A stretch of DNA of 64,000 bases from Vibrio splendidus (GCF_002873455.1 NZ_MCUN01000022.1:62001-126000), one strand, 5' to 3'; shown: positions 26,389-36,069, counted from the stretch's first letter. The notes: generated by a model not told the origin, from the sequence alone. Translations and numbers: made by a program.

Positions 26389-26910
26389 TTACATTATTGT
26401 ATACAGTCCACTATCTTGCAATATCTTTGTAACTGACTTTGTACTCAGTTTTGCCACATTGCTCCCATTTTGCAAAGCATTACGAATATCGGTGCTGCGA
26501 ATCTTCACTTTTTCAGGGCAAGCCATCACCGACCAGCGCTCTGTTATCTCATCGGATTTATAGAAAGATGAGAATTTGAAGAAATTATCTGGACCAATAA
26601 CAAATGTAAGTTCGGCGTCACGATGTAACTTCTGAAGTTCACTGAGCACTGCGTAAGTCGTCACACTTTCACCTGGAATAAACAAGCTCTTTTCGATCAA
26701 AGAAAGCTCAACTTGATCCAGCGAAAGATCGCTAATAAATGCGTTAACTAACTGACATCTCGTATCAAAGTCTAGCATCTCTTTTCCCCAAGCATGGGCA
26801 ATACTTGGAACGAGTAGAATTTTATCGAAGTGAGCCAACGAATCAATCACACTTTTATGCCCTAAGCTCGGTGGATTAAACGCGCTACCGAAAATGGCTA
26901 TTTTTTCCAT
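26389..26910 (-). CDS. NadD-like nicotinate-nucleotide adenylyltransferase
   Basis: A 173-residue nucleotidyltransferase. The family signatures are GSAFNPPSLGH (residues about 8-18, the HxGH-type nucleotide loop with SLGH) and IRSTDIR near the C-terminus (ISSTxIR motif). It would transfer AMP to nicotinate or nicotinamide mononucleotide in NAD synthesis. It is divergently placed next to nadE, which does the final step, supporting an NAD role. It is somewhat shorter than E. coli NadD, and it may be a second, specialised copy beside the main nadD. Confidence 0.82.
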   Translation of the reverse strand: MEKIAIFGSAFNPPSLGHKSVIDSLAHFDKILLVPSIAHAWGKEMLDFDTRCQLVNAFISDLSLDQVELSLIEKSLFIPGESVTTYAVLSELQKLHRDAELTFVIGPDNFFKFSSFYKSDEITERWSVMACPEKVKIRSTDIRNALQNGSNVAKLSTKSVTKILQDSGLYTIM

Positions 26911-27019
26911 TGTTTATTACTGCCTTCTCTTTCTAAGCTTGTGCAAAGAGGTTTTTAAATCGGATGATTTAGGTATGATAACACTAGATTTTTAATTTGC
27001 TTGCAGGAAAGGAATACGA

Positions 27020-27850
27020 ATGGAACAGTTAATTCGTGACGAAATGCGCGTACTACCTTCAATTGACCCTCACTTCGAAGTGACTCGTCGTGTGGACTTT
27101 ATCAAAACGAAACTTCAGCAGTCAGGCTGCAAGTCTCTGATCCTTGGTATCAGTGGCGGTGTAGACTCAACGACCTGTGGCCGTTTAGCACAAATGGCAG
27201 TTAATAGCCTGAATGAAAGCGCTGGTAGCAACGACTACCAATTCATCGCTGTTCGCCTACCTTATGGCGAGCAAAAAGATGAAGACGAAGCACAACTTGC
27301 TCTGTCTTTTATCGAGCCTTCTCAATCAGTTTCTGTAAACATTAAAGCGGGTGTTGATGGGCTTCACGCAGCCTCTCATGTAGCTTTAGAAGGCACAGGA
27401 TTACTACCAACAGACTCTGCGAAAATCGACTTTGTGAAAGGTAATGTGAAAGCACGTGCTCGCATGATCGCGCAATACGAAATCGCAGGTTACGTTGGTG
27501 GTCTTGTCATCGGCACCGATCACTCGGCGGAAAACATTACTGGCTTCTACACTAAGCACGGCGACGGCGCATGTGATCTAGCACCTTTGTTCGGCCTGAA
27601 CAAACGCCAAGTTCGTGAACTGGCTGCAACACTAGGGGCTCCAGAGCAACTTGTGAAGAAAGTGCCAACCGCTGATTTAGAAGAGCTTGATCCACAGAAA
27701 GCCGATGAAGCAGCATTGAACCTTTCTTACGATCAAATCGATGATTTCCTTGAAGGCAAAGAAGTCTCTCAAGACGTGTCAGATCGCTTAGTAAGTATCT
27801 ACAAAGCAACACAGCACAAGCGTCAACCTATCCCAACGATCTACGATTAA
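27020..27850 (+). CDS. nadE: ammonia-dependent NAD+ synthetase NadE
   Basis: A 276-residue enzyme that amidates deamido-NAD with ammonia. The P-loop SGGVDSTT is at about residues 46-53, and the conserved GTDHSAENITGFYTKHGDG and DLAPLFGLNKRQVR blocks follow. There is no N-terminal glutaminase domain, so it uses ammonia directly, as in E. coli. AAAGGAA upstream supports the start. A perfect bidirectional terminator follows. Confidence 0.96.
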   Translation: MEQLIRDEMRVLPSIDPHFEVTRRVDFIKTKLQQSGCKSLILGISGGVDSTTCGRLAQMAVNSLNESAGSNDYQFIAVRLPYGEQKDEDEAQLALSFIEPSQSVSVNIKAGVDGLHAASHVALEGTGLLPTDSAKIDFVKGNVKARARMIAQYEIAGYVGGLVIGTDHSAENITGFYTKHGDGACDLAPLFGLNKRQVRELAATLGAPEQLVKKVPTADLEELDPQKADEAALNLSYDQIDDFLEGKEVSQDVSDRLVSIYKATQHKRQPIPTIYD

Positions 27851-27916
27851 TTTGAGTTAATCAATGACACCGTAAGGCTAACTAGGTTGTAAAAATAGCG
27901 ACGTTGTAAGAATCAA

Positions 27917-27954
27917 AAAGGCCGGAAGCTCATTTACGAACTTCCGGCCTTTTC
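27917..27954. terminator. bidirectional terminator
   Basis: AAAGGCCGGAAG (arm to 27929) pairs with CTTCCGGCCTTT (from 27942), flanked by A's and T's, between nadE and the convergent fusion reductase. Confidence 0.92.
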
Positions 27955-27983
27955 TATTTAGTGTTTTTTAACGCAACGAGTCG

Positions 27984-29855
27984 TTAATTTACAACTTCGA
28001 TATCCGTTTGCGGCACACTGCAACACGCTAGTATCTGCCCCATGTTACGCTCGTGTTCTTGCAACGCAGGTACATCTGGTTGGTGAACTTGCCCAGACTC
28101 AAGGGTCACTTTACACGCTCCGCAAAAACCAGCACGACAACTAGAAGCAATAGGCACACCCGCCGATTCAGCCTGTTCTAGTAGCGTTGATTGGTTATTA
28201 CCTTCAAACAGGTAGCCGTTCACACTTAACTGCAACTGCTTCACCGCCTCTTCTGTTGACTGAGCAACACCAAACGCTTCTTGGTGGTAATGCTGAGGAT
28301 TAAGCCCCATTTGAATCAGTAGTTTCTTTGCATTGTCCATAAAGCCGTCAGGGCCACACACGAAAGCTTGGCGTTTGTGTAACTCTTCAATTTTAGCGAC
28401 ATGAGACACGCTCAAACGTCCTGATAAGCCATCCCACTCTTTAGTTGGTTGGCTTAATGAGTAAATCACACGAAGACCCGCATGCTCACTGGCGATCTTA
28501 TCAATCTCAGCTTGATAAGGGATGTCTTCTTCGCTGCTGCATTGGTGATAAAAAATCACATCATCAATCTGATCATGGTCGGCTAAGTAACGAAGCATTG
28601 ATAGCATTGGGGTAATGCCGCTGCCTGCAGACAAAAGCAGCAACGGGTGCGTTGGATTTTGTTCTAGATAGAAAGCACCATCTGGGTTTTGAGCAACAAG
28701 AGTATCCCCCACTTGGAAGTGATCATTGAGCCAGTTTGAGATTTGACCATCGTCCACTCGCTTCACTGAAATAGCTAAGCGACCTGCGCGTGATGGGCTA
28801 GACGATAGTGTGTAACGTCGAGACACTTTTTCGCCATTAATCATCATTTCAATTGGTAGATGCTGACCCGGTTGATAACTTGGTAGTGAGTGGTTCTCCT
28901 TCGCTGGCTCTAACCAAAAGGTCGTGAAGTCACGAGCAATCTCTTCGCGCTCAACACAAGTTAAGTGCAACGACTCAACCCAAGTGTCTTCATAATGTTC
29001 TTTCTCTTTGGTTTCGAGTACTTCAACCACATCACCCGCTTTAACCAAACCTTCATTTTTAGCGACAAGATTCTGACCAAAGAAAACGCCACCACGCTCG
29101 TTAGCTCTGAATGTAGAGAAGGTATTAAGAGGCTCTTTTGTCGCTCTAAATTCGCCACGTTCAACGTCCACCGTAGTCAAAATACAGCGTTCACAAGGTT
29201 TAACCGCTTCGAATTCAACCTCACCAATTCGGATACGCTTCCAGCCATCTTCAGCAAAAGGGTCTGTATTGGAAACAACAAAGTTAGTACGGAACTGGTC
29301 CATCGAGTGTATTTCAGGGCTGCGACGATTCAGCTCATCTAGAGAAGCTTGGCTGATGATTAACATTGGGTAGCCGTCGGCAAAACTTACATTGTGACCT
29401 AGCTTCTCGCGAACGCGGTTCGATTGCTCACCAGAGAACAGTAACTCAACACGAACTCCTAATACATCGCTGAACCAATCATCGGCCTCATCACATGTCG
29501 TGTATGCCGTGAAGCTATCTTTCCACACCGTTGCTGGCGCTTCTTGCATCTTGAAACTGGCATATTTTAGACGCAGCGGCTCTTTGCCCTCATAGGTAAA
29601 AATCAAACCGTCTGGTTGCAAGCTAGAAGATACCTTGACCATTTTCGGATACTTGCGCGCCGTAATCATTGAACCGTCAGCCAATGCCAACATAAAGCGT
29701 CTGTCGAAGGTTAAGCCTTGTTTTTCGACCCAAGCAGAAGAAAGAGCGATCCCGCCGACTGATTTAACCGGAAACACATTAATTTGAGATAGAGAAGGCT
29801 GTTGATCCGAAGGCTCTTGCTCTAAAGCCTTTCGATCTAAAGGTGACTGCGACAT
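27984..29855 (-). CDS. MOSC / flavin reductase / 2Fe-2S fusion oxidoreductase
   Basis: A 623-residue fusion. Residues about 25-135 are a MOSC N-terminal beta-barrel domain and about 145-275 the MOSC domain, with CERCILTTVD as the conserved cysteine segment. Residues about 295-395 are an FAD-binding domain (RRYTLSSSPS motif) and about 400-525 an NAD(P)-binding domain (LLSAGSGITPMLSM). The end is a plant-type 2Fe-2S ferredoxin with C573-x4-C578-x2-C581 and C611/C612. The back half resembles Hcr, the hybrid-cluster protein reductase, and the front half resembles YcbX, which detoxifies N-hydroxylated compounds with the Mo-cofactor. The fusion suggests a self-sufficient reductase for such compounds. 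Confidence 0.88.
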   Translation of the reverse strand: MSQSPLDRKALEQEPSDQQPSLSQINVFPVKSVGGIALSSAWVEKQGLTFDRRFMLALADGSMITARKYPKMVKVSSSLQPDGLIFTYEGKEPLRLKYASFKMQEAPATVWKDSFTAYTTCDEADDWFSDVLGVRVELLFSGEQSNRVREKLGHNVSFADGYPMLIISQASLDELNRRSPEIHSMDQFRTNFVVSNTDPFAEDGWKRIRIGEVEFEAVKPCERCILTTVDVERGEFRATKEPLNTFSTFRANERGGVFFGQNLVAKNEGLVKAGDVVEVLETKEKEHYEDTWVESLHLTCVEREEIARDFTTFWLEPAKENHSLPSYQPGQHLPIEMMINGEKVSRRYTLSSSPSRAGRLAISVKRVDDGQISNWLNDHFQVGDTLVAQNPDGAFYLEQNPTHPLLLLSAGSGITPMLSMLRYLADHDQIDDVIFYHQCSSEEDIPYQAEIDKIASEHAGLRVIYSLSQPTKEWDGLSGRLSVSHVAKIEELHKRQAFVCGPDGFMDNAKKLLIQMGLNPQHYHQEAFGVAQSTEEAVKQLQLSVNGYLFEGNNQSTLLEQAESAGVPIASSCRAGFCGACKVTLESGQVHQPDVPALQEHERNMGQILACCSVPQTDIEVVN

Positions 29856-30071
29856 AACGATTCCAATGTTTTGTTGTTTGTCCCAATGCTAACAAATGGT
29901 TATAAATAGTTAAACTGGTAGGCATTAAACACTTGATACTAAGCTATTATCTTGAGATGTTTAGCTTTCTATCTTGATACATTAAGGCAGCAATGCAGTA
30001 ACACTTTCATACGTTCTATACTTTGAACACGATTACTACTTTGATCTTTCATCGAATAAAAAGGATTTATC

Positions 30072-30230
30072 ATGAACAAACTTGTCATTATCATCTTATG
30101 TGTACTGCTTCCTCCTGTTGGTGTGTTTTTCGCACGCGGTGCAGGTAAAGATTTACTGATTAACATCATCCTGACTTTCTTCTTCTGGGTGCCTGGAATG
30201 ATTCACGGACTATGGGTTGCCACTCGGTAA
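30072..30230 (+). CDS. Pmp3/YqaE-family small membrane protein (UPF0057)
   Basis: A 52-residue protein with two hydrophobic helices. The family pattern is complete: IIILCVLLPPVGVFFARG for the first helix, a short loop GKDLLINIILT, and FFWVPGMIHGLW for the second. Members sit in the membrane and are linked to salt and membrane-potential stress in yeast, plants and bacteria. AAGGATTT lies about 7 bases before the ATG. It is transcribed alone, divergent from the fusion reductase. Confidence 0.93.
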   Translation: MNKLVIIILCVLLPPVGVFFARGAGKDLLINIILTFFFWVPGMIHGLWVATR

Positions 30231-30345
30231 CTTCTCTTCGAGAACAAATACCGAATTTAATACCAATAAAAACAAGCTCCTAGCCCTGAAGCGTTAAAAA
30301 TAGGATGAAATGAAAGTGCTTTTCCACTATCATCCTGTCGCCTAA

Positions 30346-30361
30346 ACGTAAGCGATTGCTT
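30346..30361 (-). promoter_or_regulatory. PurR operator upstream of pyrC
   Basis: On the minus strand AAGCAATCGCTTACGT agrees at every defined position with the PurR consensus ANGCAANCGNTTNCNT. PurR also represses pyrC in enteric bacteria. It ends 61 bases before the start codon. Confidence 0.75.
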
Positions 30362-30381
30362 TCACAGATTTCGCCGAGTTT

Positions 30382-30419
30382 AGGCTCCAACTACATAACA
30401 CTTCAAATGGTGGGAGCCT
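30382..30419 (+). promoter_or_regulatory. pyrC leader hairpin covering the ribosome site
   Basis: AGGCTCC (30382-30388) pairs with GGAGCCT (30413-30419). The only ribosome-binding sequence before the pyrC ATG, GGGAG, lies in the 3' arm, so the closed hairpin would block translation. In E. coli and Salmonella pyrC an equivalent hairpin forms only in transcripts started at the upstream C under pyrimidine excess. Confidence 0.65.
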
Positions 30420-30422
30420 TCA

Positions 30423-31451
30423 ATGACACAACTTACGATTACTCGTCCTGACGACTGGCACGTTCATCTACGCGATGGCGAAGTATTAAAAGATACAGTG
30501 CGAGATATCAGCCGCTACAATGGTCGAGCGTTAATCATGCCAAACACCATCCCACCGGTAACAGATACCGAAATGGCTCTTGCTTACCGTGAACGCATCA
30601 TGGCAGAGCAGCCAAGTGAACAGTTCCAGCCTCTGATGGCACTTTACCTAACAGACAACACAACTCCTGACGAAATTCGCAAAGCGAAAGAGTCTGGTGC
30701 CGTAGTCGCTGCCAAACTTTACCCAGCAGGCGCGACAACAAACTCGGATTCAGGCGTAACTTCGGCTCAAAAGATTTACCACGTATTAGAAGCCATGCAA
30801 GAAGTGGACATGTTGTTACTGATTCACGGCGAAGTAACGACTCACGATGTTGATATTTTTGACCGTGAGAAGCAGTTCCTAGACACGGTTCTAGCTCCGA
30901 TTGTTAACGACTTCCCTAACCTGAAGATCGTTCTAGAGCACATCACAACTGCAGATGCTGCGACTTTCGTTAAGAACGCTAACGACAACGTAGCAGCAAC
31001 CATTACAGCGCACCACTTGCTTTATAACCGCAACCACATGTTGGTTGGCGGCATTAAGCCACACTTCTACTGCCTTCCTATTCTGAAGCGCAACACTCAC
31101 CAATTAGCGCTTATCGAGGCGGCAACAAGCGGCAGCAAGAAGTTCTTCTTGGGTACAGACTCTGCACCACACGCAAAAGGCGCAAAAGAGTCAGCATGTG
31201 GTTGTGCGGGTTCTTACACAGCACACGCTGCGGTTGAACTGTACGCTGAAGTATTCGATTTAGAAGGCAAGATTGAAAACCTAGAAGCTTTCGCAAGCCA
31301 CAACGGCCCAGACTTCTACGGCATGCCACGTAACACGGATACCATCACTCTTGTTAAAGAAGAGTGGAGTGTTGCTGAAACTATGCCTTTCGGGTCAGAC
31401 ATTGTTGTGCCAATCCGTGGCGGCGAGACTATCGCTTGGGCTGTTAAATAG
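30423..31451 (+). CDS. pyrC: dihydroorotase PyrC
   Basis: A 342-residue class II dihydroorotase that closes carbamoyl-aspartate to dihydroorotate in pyrimidine synthesis. Metal ligands are visible as H13 and H15 in DDWHVHLRDG, the carbamylated lysine in AAKLYPAGATTNSDSG (about residue 98), histidines in LLIHGE and LEHITT, and the aspartate in GTDSAPH. The length is the same as the enteric enzyme. Upstream signals suggest both PurR repression and translational control by the leader hairpin. It is followed by its own terminator. Confidence 0.97.
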   Translation: MTQLTITRPDDWHVHLRDGEVLKDTVRDISRYNGRALIMPNTIPPVTDTEMALAYRERIMAEQPSEQFQPLMALYLTDNTTPDEIRKAKESGAVVAAKLYPAGATTNSDSGVTSAQKIYHVLEAMQEVDMLLLIHGEVTTHDVDIFDREKQFLDTVLAPIVNDFPNLKIVLEHITTADAATFVKNANDNVAATITAHHLLYNRNHMLVGGIKPHFYCLPILKRNTHQLALIEAATSGSKKFFLGTDSAPHAKGAKESACGCAGSYTAHAAVELYAEVFDLEGKIENLEAFASHNGPDFYGMPRNTDTITLVKEEWSVAETMPFGSDIVVPIRGGETIAWAVK

Positions 31452-31497
31452 TCTAACTCTATAAAGCTTACTGTTCATTACACTTAGTTTTATATTG

Positions 31498-31526
31498 AGC
31501 CCTTCACATAAGTGAAGGGCTTTTTA
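31498..31526 (+). terminator. pyrC terminator
   Basis: GCCCTTCAC-ataa-GTGAAGGGC followed by TTTTT. Confidence 0.93.
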
Positions 31527-31623
31527 TTATGTCTTAATTTCCTTGATTCTAGGCAATAAGCGCCTAACCTTACGGTATAACCACTTGTAAAGTGCGGTTA
31601 ATACTAAAAATCAGCGGTAAAAT

Positions 31624-32862
31624 ATGACTTTAGACTTAGATATTCGGACTCTGTGTTTAATTATGGTGTTCTTATCCGGTACATACTGTATTGGTCTTCT
31701 AATTAAACAACAAAACCAAGCTCGTATTTTGGGAATGCGTAGCTTTTTATGCGCTATTTTTCTGTTAATGGCAGGCTTCTCCCTATTGAGCTTTGGTTCC
31801 AATATTTCGGTGTGGCTCGCTAAAATAATAGCCAATATAGCAATAGCTGGCGGATTCGCTTTAATAGTACTTAGCCTTACCCAACTAAGGCAGTCTCCCT
31901 TCATTTACAGCCTTTGCGTCTTTTCAGCACTACCTTTCGCTATCGTCGCCTTGGTTTACTTCACCTTTATCGACCCATCCACTAATTCTCGAGTCGTAAC
32001 GATGAGTCTTTATGTCACACTGTGCACCCTTGCAAGCGTATTGGTTGTCAGGTCAGGCACCATAGCTGACGTTAAAGCGCCACTATTCCTGTTAGGGGGC
32101 GTGTTCATTATTCATTCTTTTTTCATGATTTATAGAATTGGGGTCACCCTCAAAGAACCCAATATTGAAGACTTTTTGCAAGCCGGCGATATACATCAGT
32201 TTGCCATCATCATGACCGCAATCCTACTTAGCACGCTAGGCTTTACTTACAATTGGTTGCTAAGTGCTAGGTTGATGCAATCACTCTACAGTTCTTCAAT
32301 GAAAGACAGCTTAACCCAGTTGTATAATCGCCGAGCGATGAATGAAATGTTAAGACGAGAATGGATGCGCAGCATAAGGCATCATCATCCCTTATCAGTG
32401 ATCATTCTTGACATCGACCACTTCAAACAAGTCAACGATCAGCATGGCCATCAGACCGGTGACAATGTATTGCAAAAAATAGGGGCAATTCTCAGGAAAA
32501 ACCTTAGAGCTGCGGATATCCCTTTCCGTTATGGCGGCGAAGAGTTTTTGATTGTATTGCCAGATACCCGCATCGATGATGCATGTAAGGTGGCTGAAAA
32601 GTTAAGAGTCATTATCGAGGAGAAAAAGTTTTGGCGACAGCAAAGCGGTCGTTTGACAGCAAGCTTTGGGTTGTCCGAACTTCGAACTGAAGACCTAGTC
32701 TCTTGCATGATAAAACGAGCAGATGAGGCCTTATACTGCGCCAAGGAACATGGTCGGAATACCGTCTGTCATTCAGAAAATGGACAAGATCTACCATCAG
32801 AACTGCACTTAACTCAAGCAAAAGTGATGCTAGAGAACAAGACCTCCACGAGCACGATTTAG
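31624..32862 (+). CDS. membrane-bound diguanylate cyclase (GGDEF)
   Basis: A 412-residue protein with seven likely membrane helices in residues 1-215 and a GGDEF domain after them (about 225-390). The active-site loop reads GGEEF (about 303-307), preceded by five residues and an RAAD inhibitory I-site, so an active enzyme with product feedback is expected. LYNRRAMNE and LDIDHFKQVNDQHGHQTGD are conserved substrate-binding blocks. The membrane part is an unclassified sensor. It makes cyclic di-GMP, which in vibrios favours attachment over swimming. There is no clear ribosome site. Confidence 0.93.
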   Translation: MTLDLDIRTLCLIMVFLSGTYCIGLLIKQQNQARILGMRSFLCAIFLLMAGFSLLSFGSNISVWLAKIIANIAIAGGFALIVLSLTQLRQSPFIYSLCVFSALPFAIVALVYFTFIDPSTNSRVVTMSLYVTLCTLASVLVVRSGTIADVKAPLFLLGGVFIIHSFFMIYRIGVTLKEPNIEDFLQAGDIHQFAIIMTAILLSTLGFTYNWLLSARLMQSLYSSSMKDSLTQLYNRRAMNEMLRREWMRSIRHHHPLSVIILDIDHFKQVNDQHGHQTGDNVLQKIGAILRKNLRAADIPFRYGGEEFLIVLPDTRIDDACKVAEKLRVIIEEKKFWRQQSGRLTASFGLSELRTEDLVSCMIKRADEALYCAKEHGRNTVCHSENGQDLPSELHLTQAKVMLENKTSTSTI

Positions 32863-32965
32863 AATATCAACCACTTGTAACATAAGCCCACTCAATAAGA
32901 GTTGCACGATGCTGTTCTGCTGATTATTCTCATTTAATCGCAACGTATCCCACAGAGATAAAACA

Positions 32966-33892
32966 ATGGAAAGTACTTACATCTACCCTATTGGCAAGCC
33001 CGGACAAAAGTGGCAACAAGCAGAACGTGAAGCATGGTTCGCTCAAAGAACGGTGAAGCGTGAATATCAGCAAGAAGTCGTGCCAAAAATCCAAGCATTA
33101 GCAGACCGCTTTGACATCGAGCAATACGGCGCACTGAGCTACGATGAAGATCGCTTCCCGCTTTTGGCAATCAAAAGCAAAAACTGGGACGCATCAAAGC
33201 CAACAATTCTTGTCACCGGTGGTGTTCACGGCTACGAAACCAGTGGTGTTCACGGCGCGATCAAGTTCGCTGCAACCCAAGCAGAACAATACTCAACGCA
33301 CTTCAATATTGTTGTTGCACCGTGTGTGAGCCCTTGGGGTTACGAAGTAATCAACCGCTGGAACCCAAATGCTGTCGATCCAAACCGTTCTTTCTACGAC
33401 GGTACACCGGCAGAGGAATCGGCAAATCTACGTGCGTTAGTGGCCTCTTTGCCAGAAGTATTGGTTCACGTCGACCTGCACGAAACGACGGATTCCGATG
33501 AAACAGAATTCCGACCAGCACTCGCAGCGCGTGATGGCATTGAGTACATTGAAGGTATGATCCCAGACGGTTTCTACACGGTTGGTGATACTGAAAATCC
33601 ACAACCAGAATTCCAAGCAGCGATTATTGCTTCAGTAGAAAAAGTGACGCACATTGCGCCTGCAGATGAAGACGGCAAAATCATTGGTTCTGAAGTCACC
33701 CAACACGGTGTGATCAACTACCCAATGAAGAAGCTAGGCTTATGTGGTGGTGTGACTGACTGTAAATACGGCACAACCACAGAAGTTTACCCAGACAGCG
33801 ATAAAGTAACCGATGAAGAGTGTAATGACGCTCAAGTTGCTGCGGTAGTCGGTGCTTTGGATTACGTAATCCAACACGAATTAAACGCTTAA
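32966..33892 (+). CDS. M14-family zinc carboxypeptidase-like protein
   Basis: A 308-residue protein of the M14 / succinylglutamate-desuccinylase superfamily. The zinc site is HxxE in GGVHGYETSGVHG (about residues 89-92), with the second histidine in VHVDLHETTDSDETE (about 170). The catalytic glutamate near the C-terminus is probably TEVYPDSDK. No signal peptide is seen, so it acts in the cytoplasm. The substrate is unknown. A terminator follows directly. Confidence 0.85.
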   Translation: MESTYIYPIGKPGQKWQQAEREAWFAQRTVKREYQQEVVPKIQALADRFDIEQYGALSYDEDRFPLLAIKSKNWDASKPTILVTGGVHGYETSGVHGAIKFAATQAEQYSTHFNIVVAPCVSPWGYEVINRWNPNAVDPNRSFYDGTPAEESANLRALVASLPEVLVHVDLHETTDSDETEFRPALAARDGIEYIEGMIPDGFYTVGDTENPQPEFQAAIIASVEKVTHIAPADEDGKIIGSEVTQHGVINYPMKKLGLCGGVTDCKYGTTTEVYPDSDKVTDEECNDAQVAAVVGALDYVIQHELNA

Positions 33893-33917
33893 GCTAATAC
33901 CTAGTAACTAAAACTAG

Positions 33918-33957
33918 AAAGAGCCACAGGTGACGATTCATTTGTGGCTCTTTTTTG
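33918..33957 (+). terminator. intrinsic terminator
   Basis: AAGAGCCACA pairs with TGTGGCTCTT, followed by a T-tract, after the M14 gene. Confidence 0.9.
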
Positions 33958-33992
33958 TCTTTTCTGCTTGCCTTTAATTTCTTCTTGGGCAT

Positions 33993-34028
33993 AAAAAAGC
34001 TCCCTTGCACACAGTACAAGAGAGCTTT
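33993..34028 (-). terminator. terminator of the BCCT transporter gene
   Basis: On the minus strand AAGCTCTCTTGT and CAAGGGAGCTT form a stem with one mismatch, followed by TTTTTT. Confidence 0.8.
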
Positions 34029-34086
34029 GAAATAATACTTAATAAGGAGTAACTAACGAACTATCGACTCCCCATACTTAGTTACT

Positions 34087-35694
34087 TTATTTAGCTGTTT
34101 CGCTAACGTTTTCTTGTCCTTTATCTACTTCAGTTAGTAGACCTTTCAACAAGCTGAAACAGCCAATCAGAAGAATGATCGTAAATGGCAGTGCAGCAAT
34201 GATCGTGATCGATTGCAGAGCTTGGATAGATTGAGTACCACCAATCCACAACATCACCATTGCGATAGCACCGGAGATAACCGCCCAAACCACTTTCTGT
34301 TTCACTGGAACTTCAAGCTTACCACCCGCTGTCATACCATCGATAACAATAGAGCCTGAGTCTAGCGTTGTAACGAAGAACACGATGATCAGCGCGACTG
34401 CGAGAACTGACAGAATGTTACCGAACGAGTAAGCATCTAGCATGTAGAACAAGCTTAGAGACACATCTGTGATGCCTTGGTCGAGACCAAGTTGCCCTAC
34501 ATGATTAATCACCTGCTCGATAGCCACGCCACCGAAGATAGCCATCCAAGCCGACGTTACCAATGTTGGGATAATCAGTACGCAAAGTAAAAACTCACGA
34601 ACCGTACGGCCTTTAGAAATACGCGCTACAAACATACCGAAGAAAGGTGCATACGCAACCCACCATGCCCAGTAGAACACAGTCCAGCCATGCAGCCATG
34701 TTGTGTCTTCACGACCAGAGCTTTGGCTTAACGCTACGATGTTATTCACATAGCCCGTTGCGGCAGTCGCCACAGAATCAAGCACGGTTGTGAAGTTCAG
34801 AACAGCGATAAGACCAAGGAATACGAACGCAATAACCATGTTCAAGTTACTTAGGAATTTTACACCACCGTCCATACCACGTAGAACCGAGATGATCGCC
34901 AAGCCCATGATCAGAACGATAATAGATTGCTGAAGGAAGATGTTGTTTTCCAAGCCAAATACATGGCTGATACCACTTGCTGCTTGTGTACCACCTAAGC
35001 CTAATGAAGTCGCTAGACCAAACAGCGTAACCAATACCGTTAATACATCGATCACATCACCTGTTTTACCCCACACTCGTTCACCCAGAATAGGGTAAAA
35101 CACAGAGCGCATAGATAGCGGTAAGCCTTTGTTATAAACAAAATACGCTAGGCAAAGTGCCGTCATGCCATAGATAGCCCATGCATGAAAACCCCAGTGG
35201 AACAGTGTCGCGCCAAGAGCCAGTTCACGGCCTGCTTCTGTAAAAGGTTCTGCATCGAGTGGCGTTCCGAACCAATTCGTAAAGAACGCTGTTGGCTCTG
35301 CAACCCCCCAGAAAATAAGTCCAATACCCATACCTGCCGCGAATAACATCGCAATCCAAGATGACATTGAATAGTCCGCCGTCGCGTCTTCGCCACCTAG
35401 GCGAATCTTGCCCAACGGTGAAAACGCAAGAACAACGGCAAACGCTAGCATGATGTTAGCTCCCCACATAAACAGGAAGTCAAACTTTGATAAAACAGCA
35501 CCCTTAATAGAATCAATAGCAGCTTTAGCATCTGCAGGAGGAAGAGCAAGAAGAGTGATGATGAAGAGAAGAGATAAGCCTACTGAGGCTACGAAAACTG
35601 TGTTATGGACGTCCATGCCCCATTTACTGACGTTGTCTTGACCAACTTGATAGTCAGTAGAATCAATACTGTATTTTTTTGATTTAAAACTCAT
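34087..35694 (-). CDS. BCCT-family betaine/choline/carnitine-type transporter
   Basis: A 535-residue inner-membrane transporter with twelve predicted helices. The family signature in helix 8 is clear: FYWAWWVAYAPFFGMFVARISKGRTVREF (segment around residue 340), and helix 4 has GMGIGLIFWGVAEP. Members carry quaternary amines such as glycine betaine, choline, carnitine or DMSP with sodium or protons. The gene is close to the taurine genes but separated from the next gene upstream by a terminator. The roughly 490-base gap upstream holds promoter sequence and that terminator, and no further gene that I can see. Confidence 0.93.
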   Translation of the reverse strand: MSFKSKKYSIDSTDYQVGQDNVSKWGMDVHNTVFVASVGLSLLFIITLLALPPADAKAAIDSIKGAVLSKFDFLFMWGANIMLAFAVVLAFSPLGKIRLGGEDATADYSMSSWIAMLFAAGMGIGLIFWGVAEPTAFFTNWFGTPLDAEPFTEAGRELALGATLFHWGFHAWAIYGMTALCLAYFVYNKGLPLSMRSVFYPILGERVWGKTGDVIDVLTVLVTLFGLATSLGLGGTQAASGISHVFGLENNIFLQQSIIVLIMGLAIISVLRGMDGGVKFLSNLNMVIAFVFLGLIAVLNFTTVLDSVATAATGYVNNIVALSQSSGREDTTWLHGWTVFYWAWWVAYAPFFGMFVARISKGRTVREFLLCVLIIPTLVTSAWMAIFGGVAIEQVINHVGQLGLDQGITDVSLSLFYMLDAYSFGNILSVLAVALIIVFFVTTLDSGSIVIDGMTAGGKLEVPVKQKVVWAVISGAIAMVMLWIGGTQSIQALQSITIIAALPFTIILLIGCFSLLKGLLTEVDKGQENVSETAK

Positions 35695-36069
35695 AAATTA
35701 TGATGTTCGCATATCCGAATCAACGAATATAAGGACGCTCTCCATATCCAATTACTACTTGATTGGCTCGCCGCACCACCTAAATAAAAAGGCGATAAAA
35801 ATCACAATGGTTGGTGATAAATGGACTTATTGGCTCAATCCCAAGGCGCGCATTATAGCACACCTCAAAGCATTTCGACTGAGTTTTAGCTCAATAGTCA
35901 CCCAAGCCACCGTCAATAGTGATAGTTAATCCAATGAAAAAAGGATAAAATAAACAAATAAAAATCTTTAAATACAGCACGTTAAATTAAAATAACGAAC
36001 TGTAAAATCTCATTCAAACTTTCTAAAGATAAAATCAACAACAGCCTAATTTATTTATAGCTCTAACAA

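Noticed and set aside
34087..35694. BCCT transporter as the taurine transporter of the cluster
   Set aside because: It is separated by a terminator and its own promoter region, and the TRAP genes already fit the role; the family usually carries quaternary amines.
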